From JALZVT01 sp964634815 (GTDB lineage Bacteria > Pseudomonadota > Gammaproteobacteria > Pseudomonadales > Azotimanducaceae), in assembly GCA_964634815.1 (NCBI GenBank), contig CAZWMD010000001.1:124001-188000 (forward strand): a stretch of DNA of 64,000 nucleotides, in the 5' to 3' direction. The notes below the pieces were generated by a model that saw only the letters and a program-made list of their open reading frames with translations, was not told the origin of the DNA and ran no database searches. The stretch's first letter is position 1, and every line of letters starts with the position of its first letter. A program made the position numbers and the translations under genes. Shown here one piece after another: positions 9,144 through 17,882 of the stretch.

Positions 9144-9974
9144 TCAGGCGATCGCGCCGTCGGCTTGCCCGTTGCGATCTGAAACCTGGGTTGGGTTTGT
9201 TGGCGCGGCTCGTGGAGGCTGCGCTGCCCGAGGTGTCCGCTTGGGTTGAGCTTCAACCCACATCACCAGATCTTTCCAGCGATTTTGTTCTGCAAGCGAT
9301 TGTGCATCGTCGAGTTCGAGTTCAGTAATGCCTTTGCCTTCTTCTGCGGCCCTGCCATATAACTCAGAATCGTTGAAATGCGCAACACAGGGCACGTTCA
9401 GACATTCCAGGGCGTGCAGGAGCTTTTGTTGATTGGCTCTGAGACGGTTTGCGGCGTCCGGGTTTTGCATGAGTTCGACGCCAGCATTGTTCTGTAGACG
9501 ATTGGCAATAACACCAATCGATCGCGGGTTTGCCCGAAAGCCTCTATGTGTAAGAAGCTCTGCAATGAAACGAGAACCCGATCGAATGTCTAGCGGCGAG
9601 GAGAGCATCGGCACCAACACCACGTCGCACTGTTTGATCAGCGTATCGATGTCGCGTTCGCGAGCCCCAGAAGGTGTATCAATAATGATTCGTTCGACAT
9701 CACTCGATAGCTGATGCCGAAACGCCTTCGTTTGGTACATCCCCACTCTCTTGTGGGTGGGGATCACACTGAGCTCTACCAGAGGCGACTCATCCTGGGA
9801 TCCCAGTTGTGCACGCAGTTGTGACCAGTCGGTGCTGGAGGCTTGAGAGTCATAGTCGAGCAGCGCCGTACGCTTGCCTTGCTGCGCGTAGGCGATGGCG
9901 AGATTGGTCGCGATGGTGGTTTTCCCACAGCCACCCTTGCCGTTAATTATCAGGATGCGGCGGATCCCTTTCAC
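9144..9974 (-). CDS. Orphan ParA/MinD-like ATPase
   Basis: 276 residues. Deviant Walker A GKGGCGKTT at residues 12-20 with the signature lysine Lys13, switch I DYDSQASSTDW near 40-50, and Walker B VERIIIDTPSG near 95. The C-terminal ~35 residues are Pro/Arg/Ala-rich and look disordered. No parB or centromere-like repeats are nearby, so this is not the chromosomal segregation pair. Orphan ParA proteins of this kind position other cargo, which here is unknown. It starts at GTG 9974, and a 5-codon ATG frame overlaps this start. It is followed by yheS. Confidence 0.85.
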   Translation of the reverse strand: MKGIRRILIINGKGGCGKTTIATNLAIAYAQQGKRTALLDYDSQASSTDWSQLRAQLGSQDESPLVELSVIPTHKRVGMYQTKAFRHQLSSDVERIIIDTPSGARERDIDTLIKQCDVVLVPMLSSPLDIRSGSRFIAELLTHRGFRANPRSIGVIANRLQNNAGVELMQNPDAANRLRANQQKLLHALECLNVPCVAHFNDSELYGRAAEEGKGITELELDDAQSLAEQNRWKDLVMWVEAQPKRTPRAAQPPRAAPTNPTQVSDRNGQADGAIA

Positions 9975-10208
9975 AGCAGGTTCTTCATGATGAGCCAGGT
10001 GATTATGCAGTCAGATGCGCGCCGTCTTCTTTGTTCCATCACGAACGGCTGAGCGTCTATCGATCTTATATTGATCGTTTATGTCGACACCTGATCAGTC
10101 CATGGGTGACGACGCTTCCCTTTCTTTCGGCGACCAATATAAAGAAAATGAGGGACTTATGGGTCGCAATTGACCCCGTTCCACATTCTCTTCACTTTGT
10201 CCCTGAAT

Positions 10209-10236
10209 AAAAAAAGCAGGAAAGTTGCACGCCTGC
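10209..10236 (-). terminator. Intrinsic terminator after the dsbB-rsd operon
   Basis: Read on the minus strand: stem GCAGG/CCTGC (10232-10236 with 10216-10220) closes an 11-base loop, followed directly by seven T (10209-10215). It lies 15 bases past the rsd stop, in the classic rho-independent form. The rest of 9975-10208 holds the parA upstream region and a GGGTC-6-GACCC inverted repeat at 10161-10176. Confidence 0.85.
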
Positions 10237-10250
10237 TATACCGCCCGGTT

Positions 10251-10712
10251 TTACGACAGGTTGTCTCCCAATAATCGATCTTCGTTGTCGAAACGGTCTG
10301 TCAGCAGCAGGGCAAGCCTGTCGAGCTGGGCGCGAATTACATGCCAACTTGGCGTTGAGTGGGTGTGCTGGGCCAGGTGTTCGTGCTGTTCTGCAAAGCG
10401 CATGGCGCTCTCTGTGGTTTGCGCAATGGCTGCCCGCTGCGGCCAGCCGCCTCGAACGTGTTGCATAATGTAGTAGTGCCCTGCGGCCAGGTAGTTAACA
10501 AGGGCCTGGCAAAACTCCTGCATGGGCTGCGCTATCTTCTCCGCACTGGCGGTTACCGGCTGTTCTGCCAGTGGCATTAGGCGTTCCAGCAACTGATTGC
10601 GTTTTTGTTGCAACGCTCGAAAACACTGTTGTTGGTTGGCGTTTTTTCCAGTGCTGTCGGACGTGCTGTCAGATGCGCTTTTGGATGCGCTTTTGGATGC
10701 GTAGTTGATCAT
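10251..10712 (-). CDS. Rsd/AlgQ family anti-sigma-70 regulator
   Basis: 153 residues from ATG 10712, chosen because AGGGGAA lies at good spacing upstream; a TTG six codons earlier lacks this. The block FCQALVNYLAAGHYYIMQHV matches the Rsd/AlgQ core (FCQ-LVDYLSAGHF), and the C-terminal DRFDNEDRLL also fits. Rsd binds sigma-70 region 4 in stationary phase; AlgQ in Pseudomonas affects alginate and siderophore genes. The N-terminus has a low-complexity Ser/Lys/Thr stretch encoded by short DNA repeats, unusual for the family. The neighbour dsbB matches the Pseudomonas algQ-dsbH arrangement. The protein is divergent, so function is inferred. Confidence 0.8.
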   Translation of the reverse strand: MINYASKSASKSASDSTSDSTGKNANQQQCFRALQQKRNQLLERLMPLAEQPVTASAEKIAQPMQEFCQALVNYLAAGHYYIMQHVRGGWPQRAAIAQTTESAMRFAEQHEHLAQHTHSTPSWHVIRAQLDRLALLLTDRFDNEDRLLGDNLS

Positions 10713-10795
10713 GTCTGGTTCCCCTGCCAAATTTTTAGTGTGGTTACCCCTTAACCCTAGTACTAATTTGACGTTCCGCCAGTTTTTGCCGGGTG

Positions 10796-11320
10796 CTATT
10801 TTTTTAACTGGCCAAGCACGCGGAATTGTCTGGCAACCAATACAAGCACCACGGCAAAACCGATGAGTGAGCCGAGGGGTATCATGTAGCCCGGAAGGTT
10901 CATGCCAAACAGCGGAAACGAGGCTTCGGCGCAGTTGCCCGTACCCATTGTCATGGCGGTGAGCAACTCCATGAAGGGAGCAAATTCGATCAGCCGGCTA
11001 ATGGGCGCTGAGCAAGCGGGGATCTGGTCTGGTGGTAATAAATACAGGTAGAGCTGGCGTAGCGCGAAGCCGATGCCAATCAGTGATGTCAGCGCGGTTG
11101 CCAGGGGGAACAGCTTACCGGGCTTAAGCGTGCAGGTGCCTGCCAGGGCGATGACACCCGCGAGCATAAAGAAGAGTCGTTGTGTCAAACACAGCGGGCA
11201 GGGCTCCATTGCGAAAGCGAACTCCAGCACCAGCGCTGCGGCGAGTAGCAAGGCAATAAGCCCAACGATCAGTACACCCGTGTCACGATATTGATTTGAT
11301 TGGGCGGGATCCAGGCTCAC
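10796..11320 (-). CDS. dsbB: Disulfide bond formation protein DsbB
   Basis: 174 residues with four membrane segments. The first periplasmic redox pair is CPLC (Cys41, Cys44) and the second Cys103 and Cys130, in the expected loops. DsbB re-oxidises periplasmic DsbA and passes electrons to quinones. The GTG start (11320) overlaps the stop of the upstream oxidoreductase by four bases (GTGA), so the two are translationally coupled. It lies 83 bases ahead of rsd. Confidence 0.95.
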   Translation of the reverse strand: MSLDPAQSNQYRDTGVLIVGLIALLLAAALVLEFAFAMEPCPLCLTQRLFFMLAGVIALAGTCTLKPGKLFPLATALTSLIGIGFALRQLYLYLLPPDQIPACSAPISRLIEFAPFMELLTAMTMGTGNCAEASFPLFGMNLPGYMIPLGSLIGFAVVLVLVARQFRVLGQLKK

Positions 11321-12291
11321 AGCTCTACGACCACTTTGCCGACCGCGCGGCGTTCGCTCAAGCAGCGCAAGGCTTGTGCAAATTCTTCGATGGGGTAGGT
11401 GCTGCCAACCAGCGGGTTGATTTTCCCTTCGCTGTAAAAGTCCAGAATCTCCCGGAAATTGTCTGCGCTGGCCTTAGGGTCTCTTGCATTGAATGCGCCA
11501 TAAAAGACACCAACTACCTGGCAACTTTTAAGCAGAACCAGGTTGATGGGGAGTTTGGGTATGTCTCCAGCTGCAAACCCTACCACCAACACTCGTCCTT
11601 CCCAGTTGATACAACGCATCACCTGATCGAACAGATCGCCACCGACCGGATCGTAAATCACGTCGGCACCCGTACCGTCGGTCAGATCCTTAACTTTGGT
11701 TTTTAGATCGCCGTCGCTGTAGTCAATGACCTCATGGGCCCCGGCAGCCTTGGCCGCCGCTCGTTTTTCCTCGGTACTGGCGGCAGCAATAACCCGTGCA
11801 CCCATAGCTCGGCCCAGCTCGACTGCGGCAATACCAACGCCGCCTCCAGCACCGAGAACAAGCAGATTTTCCCCCGGCTTGAGGTTGGCTCTCTGCTTTA
11901 GCGCGTAGTAAGAGGTGCCGTAGGTGGTACTAATGCCGGAAGCCTGTACAAATGACATGCCCTCCGGCACGCCTCGCAGCGCCTTTGCGTTGACGCAAAC
12001 GGCCTCGCTCATGCCGCCGTAGCCGCAGCCCGCAAATACCCGATCGCCGATCGCAACCTCTGTGACACCCTCACCCAGTGCACCAACTGTGCCTGCGACT
12101 TCGCCACCAGGTGAAAATGGCATTGGTGGTTGCGACTGATATTTGCCTTCAATCATCAGCACATCAGGAAAATTCAGCGCGGTGGCCTTGATATCGATCA
12201 GGACCTCTCCGGGGCCAGGTGTTGGCCTATCGAGAGTTTCGAGCTTGAGTGATTCAGGCGGGCCGAATTCATGACAAAGAACTGTTTTCAC
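11317..12291 (-). CDS. NADPH:quinone oxidoreductase-like MDR protein
   Basis: 324 residues. Medium-chain dehydrogenase/reductase of the quinone oxidoreductase branch: N-terminal GroES-like domain (PGEVLIDIKATALNFPDV), Rossmann motif VLGAGGGVGIAAVEL, NADPH-site region AASTEEKRAAAKAAGA, and YDPVGGD. No zinc-ligand cysteine set is seen, as expected for zeta-crystallin-type enzymes. It probably reduces quinones or enones with NADPH. It is the first gene of a probable operon with dsbB and rsd. The physiological substrate cannot be told. Confidence 0.88.
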   Translation of the reverse strand: MKTVLCHEFGPPESLKLETLDRPTPGPGEVLIDIKATALNFPDVLMIEGKYQSQPPMPFSPGGEVAGTVGALGEGVTEVAIGDRVFAGCGYGGMSEAVCVNAKALRGVPEGMSFVQASGISTTYGTSYYALKQRANLKPGENLLVLGAGGGVGIAAVELGRAMGARVIAAASTEEKRAAAKAAGAHEVIDYSDGDLKTKVKDLTDGTGADVIYDPVGGDLFDQVMRCINWEGRVLVVGFAAGDIPKLPINLVLLKSCQVVGVFYGAFNARDPKASADNFREILDFYSEGKINPLVGSTYPIEEFAQALRCLSERRAVGKVVVEL

Positions 12292-12360
12292 CGTTGAGTT
12301 TCCCAGAAGGTGGTTAGCTATTGATAATAGTGGGCTCGGCTCTCTGGTGCCAACCCGAGA

Positions 12361-12984
12361 TCAGGGCTTGAGAAATCGATTGGCTTCGGCCTTAAGACTT
12401 GGCCAGTAGTTTAAGAAGTCTTCGCTAAGGCCTTCGACTTGCTCCGCGAGCGCATTGATCATTTCTTCGCCCCGCTCGTCCTGGCCGAGTCGCTTGCATA
12501 GGTACAGGATTGAGCGCTCGATGCGCTTGAAATTCTGATAGTCGCTAAACAAATGTGTCGCTTTGGCGTGGGAAAAGAATCGTACGGCGTCTTCGCCAAG
12601 CATTGTTTTGTGTTGTCCGAGTATCTGGTGCAGAGCTTTTTCGTAGTCAACCAAACTGAGATTGCTTTTGAGCTGGCCCTCAATCGCTGGAAGGTAAGCC
12701 CCGGGATTTGTCTGTGCATGACACGCCAGAAAATGGTCGGCCATCATGTCGATGCAGGGTGCTGCCAAGCGCTGTAAATGAGCGGGTAGCCGTTTGGCGC
12801 TTTTTCTAAGAATCGGCTGCTGATTGCTAAATGCATCGATTCGTCGGTGTAGCCGCAGGCCGAGAAGAAACTCCGGTTGAAAGTTTGCCTCGTAAAGTAC
12901 GCCTTTGACAAAATCGCCCGCCATGCTGCCGACGATGCGTTCAGCCGAAGAGCCAGCCAACACGGCGTGGGCGAGAAAATTCAT
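12361..12984 (-). CDS. acpH: Acyl carrier protein phosphodiesterase-like (AcpH/DUF479)
   Basis: 207 residues. It starts MNFLAHAVLA and contains GDFVKG, LHRRIDAFSN and MMADHFLA, the conserved His/Asp motifs of the AcpH family (HD-like fold), which removes the 4'-phosphopantetheine arm from ACP. It is about 10-15 residues longer than E. coli AcpH. Its ATG overlaps the gshA stop by four bases, so the two are coupled. Assignment to AcpH proper rather than a relative is likely but not proved. Confidence 0.85.
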   Translation of the reverse strand: MNFLAHAVLAGSSAERIVGSMAGDFVKGVLYEANFQPEFLLGLRLHRRIDAFSNQQPILRKSAKRLPAHLQRLAAPCIDMMADHFLACHAQTNPGAYLPAIEGQLKSNLSLVDYEKALHQILGQHKTMLGEDAVRFFSHAKATHLFSDYQNFKRIERSILYLCKRLGQDERGEEMINALAEQVEGLSEDFLNYWPSLKAEANRFLKP

Positions 12985-14591
12985 GGTAGCGCCAGATAAT
13001 GCTCCAGAAACTCTTCAAAGGTTTCGGTTTCTGATGCCTCCATTTCTTCTTGCTCTTTTATAGAGTTGGTCGCCATGTCCTCAAATTGTTTCAGGCGCGC
13101 ATCACGTAAGGGGTGATCAGCGTAGTAGCCGCTGTGCGCGATCGACGCGTTCATGGAGAAACGATAAAACGGAATAGACTGATCGCGCATTTGAGCAAGG
13201 ATGCGCGCAGAGGGCGTTAGCTGTGGGTTTTCGAGCTTCTTACGTTGGCAATGCAGTGCGAATGATGACTCATCGTTTTGTTTTTCGTTTTGTTTTTCGT
13301 TGTTTTTTTCAGTGCTATTTGCCTGATCGATAAACCGGGCAATCTGTGCACACCCGTCGAGTAGCTCTGTTGCCCAGTCCACCATGGCAACCTGTTCCTG
13401 ACCACGTTCTAGCTTGAGTCCGGGTTCGCGTCCTCTCTCGACGACAGCGAGTTGATTGCGGGTTAGCGTTTCTGATTCGCCAAGACTGTCCGGGGCACTG
13501 GGTTGCAGCAGGCAGTTCAACAAAAACAAATCAATAAAGCGCGCCTGAATGGCGTCTATGCCGGCTGGCAGGAATGGATTGACGTCTAGACACCGCACTT
13601 CAACGTACTCAACTCCGCGTTCGAGTAGTGCGGTTAAAGGGCGCTCGCCCTTGTTGATAGTTCGTTTTGGACGAATCGTTCCATAGAATTCATTTTCGAT
13701 CTGCAACAGGGCAGCGTTCAGTTGTTGATACTCGCCCTCTACTTTGCCGTTGTAGCGTTCGTAGTCGGGATAGTTAGTACTCAGACCCTTACGAATGGTA
13801 GTCGCGTAGTCTTCCAGGGTGTTGTACGACACGTGCAGACTGGTTTGCGCATCGCTGGTATAGCCCAGGCGCCCCATGCGCAGGGAAGTGCCGTGAGGTC
13901 GATACAGGGTGCCGTTATCGAAGTCTTCGAGTTCATGCGCTTTGTCTTTCACAAAGGACTTGCACAAGGCAGGAGACGCCCCAAACAGATAGATCAACAA
14001 CCACGAGTCACGGCGAAAATTGCGAATCAGATCCAGATAACAACGGGTCGCATAGTCTTCAGTGAAGGGTTCGTGTCGGGCAGCTGCCAGAGCCGGCCAA
14101 AATGCCTTGGGTAGAGAAAAATTGTAGTGGATACCTGAGATGGTCTGCATCAAGCGCCCGTAGCGATTCCCAAGCCCTAGCCGATAAACCGTCTTGGCCC
14201 GGGCAATATTGCTGGTGCCGTAGCGCCCAACCGGGATGTCTTTGTCTTCACGTAATATGCACGGCATGCTTGAAGCCCAGAGTAGCTCCTCGCCGACGTT
14301 GGCGTGCAGATACCGGTGAATATCATCAAGCTCAGCTATGCATTCGGCTGCAGAGGGATGCACGCCCGTAATGAGTTCTGGCTGTGCTTCGCAAAAATCC
14401 GTGGTGATATGAGGGTGACGCAGCGCTGAGCCCAGCGCTTTGGGGTGGGCTGTGTCAGCCAGTTGGCCGTCACAGGTGACCCTCAGGCTTTCTTTCTCGA
14501 TACCGTGTCCGAGTTGTGTCAAAAGCTGGGCGCTGGAGGTCAGCGCTGTCAGTTGTTGTTCCAGATCAGCTTTTTCGGGAAATGCCTGCAC
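12981..14591 (-). CDS. gshA: Glutamate-cysteine ligase
   Basis: 536 residues, the gammaproteobacterial GshA type (E. coli 518). Diagnostic stretches are HGIEKESLRV, TDFCEAQPELIT, LWASSMPC, SGIHYNFSLP and EVRCLDVNPF. It catalyses ATP-dependent synthesis of gamma-glutamylcysteine, the first step to glutathione. An insertion of Lys/Asn/Glu/Gln near residues 425-440 is encoded by a 12-bp microsatellite (13274-13309), so the length of this loop may vary between strains. A signal-free cytoplasmic enzyme, overlapping acpH. Confidence 0.97.
   Translation of the reverse strand: MQAFPEKADLEQQLTALTSSAQLLTQLGHGIEKESLRVTCDGQLADTAHPKALGSALRHPHITTDFCEAQPELITGVHPSAAECIAELDDIHRYLHANVGEELLWASSMPCILREDKDIPVGRYGTSNIARAKTVYRLGLGNRYGRLMQTISGIHYNFSLPKAFWPALAAARHEPFTEDYATRCYLDLIRNFRRDSWLLIYLFGASPALCKSFVKDKAHELEDFDNGTLYRPHGTSLRMGRLGYTSDAQTSLHVSYNTLEDYATTIRKGLSTNYPDYERYNGKVEGEYQQLNAALLQIENEFYGTIRPKRTINKGERPLTALLERGVEYVEVRCLDVNPFLPAGIDAIQARFIDLFLLNCLLQPSAPDSLGESETLTRNQLAVVERGREPGLKLERGQEQVAMVDWATELLDGCAQIARFIDQANSTEKNNEKQNEKQNDESSFALHCQRKKLENPQLTPSARILAQMRDQSIPFYRFSMNASIAHSGYYADHPLRDARLKQFEDMATNSIKEQEEMEASETETFEEFLEHYLALP
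13274..13309 (-). repeat. 12-bp microsatellite inside gshA
   Basis: Two exact copies of cgttttgttttt followed by a third, diverged copy, in frame within gshA. They encode a short Glu-Lys-Gln-Asn repeat in what should be a surface loop. The unit is a multiple of three, so copy changes would keep the frame. Confidence 0.7.
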
Positions 14592-14627
14592 AATTACTTC
14601 TCTCTGAATCGCGCACTAAGACTAGCA

Positions 14628-14658
14628 GCCTGTTGCTAAAAAGACTTTAACAACAGGC
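14628..14658 (-). terminator. Hairpin between pckA and gshA
   Basis: GCCTGTTG (14628-14635) and CAACAGGC (14651-14658) form a perfect 8-bp stem with a 15-base A/T-rich loop, 20 bases past the pckA stop. No T-run follows on the minus strand, so it is terminator-like but not a textbook intrinsic terminator. Confidence 0.5.
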
Positions 14659-14679
14659 GCAAGTTGCTCCAGAGAGGGG

Positions 14680-16245
14680 CTAGTAGTTGGTATCAGGACC
14701 GGCGGCGATGATTGTTTCGTCGACCTCGAACTTCTCGAAGTTCTCGACAAATTTGCCAATCAGCGACCGGGCAGCATCGTCGTACGCGTCCTTGTCTGTC
14801 CAGGTATCTCGCGGGTTCAGCAGGCTGTTATCGACTCCGTCTACAGACACGGGTATGTCCAGGTTGAACCCTGGCAGAGTCTGGGTTTCTACGTTCTTGA
14901 GCTTACCAGCCTGAATTGCCGTGATGATGCTTCGAGTTGTGGGAATATCGAATCGTTTGCCGGTGCCGTACCCGCCACCGGTCCAGCCGGTGTTAACCAG
15001 GTAAACCTGAGAATCGAATTCTTCAATCCGTTTGATCAACAAATCCGCATAGACTCCAGCGGGACGCGGGAAGAAGGGTGCCCCGAAGCAGGTCGAAAAC
15101 GTCGACTTGTAGGCCTCGGTTGAGCCAACTTCTGTAGAGCCTACGGCTGCGGTGTAACCCGACAGAAAGTGATAGGCGGCGGCCTGGTTTGACAAAATGG
15201 CAACGGGAGGCAGTACTCCCGAAACGTCACAGGTCAAGAAAATAACGGCCTTTGGTTCGCCGGCTCGATTGTCGGGTACCTTGAGTTCTATGTTGTCTCG
15301 TGGATAGCAGGCTCGAGAATTTTCTGTGAGTGTTGAGTTGGTGTAATCGGCAATCCTGTTCTTGTCGTCGATCACGACGTTCTCGATGATCGCTCCGAAC
15401 GAGATCGCGTCCCAGATTACCGGCTCGTTCTTCTGGCTTAGGTCGATACACTTCGCGTAGCACCCACCCTCGAGATTAAAGACAGTACCTTTTCCCCAAC
15501 CGTGTTCGTCGTCGCCGATGAGTGAGCAGTTTGGATCTGCAGAGAGTGTAGTTTTACCCGTACCTGACAAGCCAAAGAACAGGGTTGTTTCGCCAGCTGC
15601 ATCTACGTTTGCTGAGCAGTGCATTGGCAGCACATCTTTTTCGGGTAACAAAAAGTTCTGCACCGAGAACATTGCTTTCTTCATTTCCCCGGCGTAACGC
15701 ATGCCGGCGATCAGAACCTTGCGCTGAGCAAAGTTAATCATAACTGTTGCATCGGAGTTGGTGCCGTCGCGCTCTGGATTGCATTCGAATAAAGGAGCGT
15801 TTGCTACCTGCCAGGCTTCCTTGTTGTGCGGATTGTAGTGCTCGGGTTGGATGAACATGGAGCGGCCAAAGAGGGCGTGCCATGCGTATTCGGTGGTTAC
15901 CTCGACAGGCAGGTAATGACCGGTGTCTGCCCCGACATGCAGATGCGACACAAAGCTATCGCGCTGGGTCAGGTGAACCTGAACGCGTTCCCACAGTGCA
16001 TCAAATGCGCTTGCATCGATGGGCTTGTTTATCGGGCCCCAATGAATCGCGTCGCTGGTGCTGGGCTCGTCGACAATAAATCGATCGTTGGGTGAGCGAC
16101 CGGTTCGGTGGCCGGTCTCAACGACCAAAGCTCCTGTGCTGGCGAAGCGACCTTCACCTCGCAGAACCGAGTGCTCCGCAAGTTCGGCGGAGCTCAGATC
16201 GACGTATCGATCGTGTTTTGCGGTGTTGTCTGTGTCGAGTGCCAT
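14680..16245 (-). CDS. pckA: Phosphoenolpyruvate carboxykinase (ATP)
   Basis: 521 residues. ATP-type PEPCK with GRSPNDRFIVDEP near the N-terminus, substrate region AGMRYAGEMKKAMF, kinase P-loop GLSGTGKTT, and metal-binding DDEHGWG. It converts oxaloacetate and ATP to PEP, CO2 and ADP for gluconeogenesis, fitting a heterotroph that lives on organic and fatty acids. AAGGAA lies upstream of ATG 16245. The upstream 277 bases hold a short 9-base-period repeat (aatag-containing, 16268-16295) and a 7-bp inverted repeat AACGGTT/AACCGTT (16434-16440 / 16463-16469). Confidence 0.97.
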   Translation of the reverse strand: MALDTDNTAKHDRYVDLSSAELAEHSVLRGEGRFASTGALVVETGHRTGRSPNDRFIVDEPSTSDAIHWGPINKPIDASAFDALWERVQVHLTQRDSFVSHLHVGADTGHYLPVEVTTEYAWHALFGRSMFIQPEHYNPHNKEAWQVANAPLFECNPERDGTNSDATVMINFAQRKVLIAGMRYAGEMKKAMFSVQNFLLPEKDVLPMHCSANVDAAGETTLFFGLSGTGKTTLSADPNCSLIGDDEHGWGKGTVFNLEGGCYAKCIDLSQKNEPVIWDAISFGAIIENVVIDDKNRIADYTNSTLTENSRACYPRDNIELKVPDNRAGEPKAVIFLTCDVSGVLPPVAILSNQAAAYHFLSGYTAAVGSTEVGSTEAYKSTFSTCFGAPFFPRPAGVYADLLIKRIEEFDSQVYLVNTGWTGGGYGTGKRFDIPTTRSIITAIQAGKLKNVETQTLPGFNLDIPVSVDGVDNSLLNPRDTWTDKDAYDDAARSLIGKFVENFEKFEVDETIIAAGPDTNY

Positions 16246-16522
16246 GGAGGTGGACTTCCTTTAAAAGTGTCAAATAGGTCAAATAGATCAATAGGGTGTG
16301 ACACGGGCGGGGGTTCAAGTGAAGGCAAATTATGCCAGACGCAATAATGACTCGCATTGGCAAGATGTAAGGAAAAGAGCCGTTTTATCTGCGATTTATG
16401 AAATAGCTAACGGGTAGCGGTTTAAAAATTTGAAACGGTTCCGGTTGCGTTCGAAGCCTGCTAACCGTTGTTACTTTAACGATGATTGTGCAGCGTTTTT
16501 CTGAGCTCAATCTTTGTTGTCA

Positions 16523-17401
16523 TTAGTGGACCTGGGGCCGCGCTGTTTCGAACAGTACGTGGGCTTCCACGCTATCCCAGGTATACACAGCGCCACACAT
16601 CTCGCAGTTTATGGTTATTTCGTCAGTTTCATTGCTGAGCGCGGTGAGGTCCTCTTTGCCCAGTAGTTTGAGTGCGGCCTCGCTGCGTTCTCGAGTACAG
16701 GTGCAACCGAATTCAATCGTTCTGGCGGGTGAAAGCAGAATATCGTCCTCATTGAACAGGCGGTACAGCAGCTCATCTGCTTGTATGCTCAACAACTCTT
16801 TGGCGGTATTGGTCTCAAACAGTATTTCCAGGCGTTCCCAATTCAAATCGATGTCTTTCACAGACATGGTTTCTCCAGACGGTAGCGGCGAGGTGTCTGG
16901 CAGGCGTTGCAGCAGAATCGCGGAGATACCATTGTTGTCACTTGCAAGCTGAAGCCGCGTAGGAAGCTGTTCGCTATTCAGGAAATAGTGTTCGATGGAT
17001 TGCTCGATGGAATTTCCAGCGAGTTCCACAACACCCTGGTGCATTTCGCCTGTGTCAGGAATCAATGATATTGCCAGCCGACCGTTACCGAGACTTGGCG
17101 TTTCAGGCATTTCATGCGTTTCACTTAGACGTGCGATACCGCGGATAAGGTGCCGTTGAGCGCATTCTCCCAACAGGGTTGAAATTGCTCCGTCGCTCGT
17201 GGCCTGTAATGCCACGCGGCCCTCGAACTTTATTCCGTCAGCGAGCAAGGTGGCTGCCGCCATGGCTTCGCCGACGCTTTGACGTATAGCCGGTGCGTAA
17301 TGCTGTTGTTCGGTTGCGTCTAACCAACTTTGAGTCAGCCGTACGTATTGTCCGCGCACGGGTAATTTGGAGAAGGAGAATCGAATGATCTGATCGGTCA
17401 C
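16523..17401 (-). CDS. hslO: Redox-regulated chaperone Hsp33
   Basis: 292 residues, the normal length. The redox-switch zinc site is complete: Cys233 and Cys235 (CTC) and Cys266 and Cys269 (CEMC). Hsp33 is a holdase activated when oxidative stress releases zinc and forms two disulfides. The preceding gene is hslR and the following gene pckA, as in E. coli (hslR-hslO then pckA). No membrane segment; cytoplasmic. Confidence 0.97.
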   Translation of the reverse strand: MTDQIIRFSFSKLPVRGQYVRLTQSWLDATEQQHYAPAIRQSVGEAMAAATLLADGIKFEGRVALQATSDGAISTLLGECAQRHLIRGIARLSETHEMPETPSLGNGRLAISLIPDTGEMHQGVVELAGNSIEQSIEHYFLNSEQLPTRLQLASDNNGISAILLQRLPDTSPLPSGETMSVKDIDLNWERLEILFETNTAKELLSIQADELLYRLFNEDDILLSPARTIEFGCTCTRERSEAALKLLGKEDLTALSNETDEITINCEMCGAVYTWDSVEAHVLFETARPQVH

Positions 17402-17456
17402 TGTTTATTAGCCTGTGTTGCTCGTTGGCCAGAGCGTTAGCAAATCAAACGCTCAC

Positions 17457-17882
17457 TCAGTCGGTTTGTTTTAACTGCGCAAGCGCTCTGCGGGCCCGTT
17501 TTTCTGGGCGTTTGTCAGGGATACGAAGCCCTGCACGCTCCATCTTGCGTCGGGCTGTGTCTTCTGCGCGACGATTCTGACTGTCCTGTGTCTCTTTATA
17601 CAGGGTCGCTGCTATGGTGGCGCTGCCTCGTTTATCAGCCAGAGCGGTGATTTCCACATCGTATACTTCGTCACCTCGACGAATTTCCAGACGCTGCCCG
17701 ACGCTCACTTCTTTGGCAGGCTTTGCTCGCTGGCGATCTATTTCTACCTTGCCGCCTTCAATTGCCGTTTTGGCCATTGCTCGGGATTTGAAGAAACGCG
17801 CTGCCCATAGCCAGCGGTCCAGACGCACACGTTGTGGTTCGGTGTTTATTTTGGGGCCGCTGCTGTTTTTTTTGAGACTCAA
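17457..17882 (-). CDS. hslR: Ribosome-associated heat shock protein Hsp15
   Basis: 141 residues. The S4 RNA-binding domain starts near residue 18 (VRLDRWLWAARFFKSRAMAKTAIEGGKV) and is followed by a basic helical C-terminus (RRKMER, RPEKRARRALAQL), matching Hsp15, which binds stalled 50S subunits carrying nascent chains. The likely start is TTG 17882, overlapping the yrfG stop by four bases (TTGA), so translation is probably coupled. The hslO gene follows after 55 bases. Confidence 0.93.
   Translation of the reverse strand: MSLKKNSSGPKINTEPQRVRLDRWLWAARFFKSRAMAKTAIEGGKVEIDRQRAKPAKEVSVGQRLEIRRGDEVYDVEITALADKRGSATIAATLYKETQDSQNRRAEDTARRKMERAGLRIPDKRPEKRARRALAQLKQTD

Noticed and set aside
9144..9974. 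Chromosomal parA of the parAB partition pair
   Set aside because: No parB, gidA/B or parS-like repeats nearby; the neighbour is yheS.
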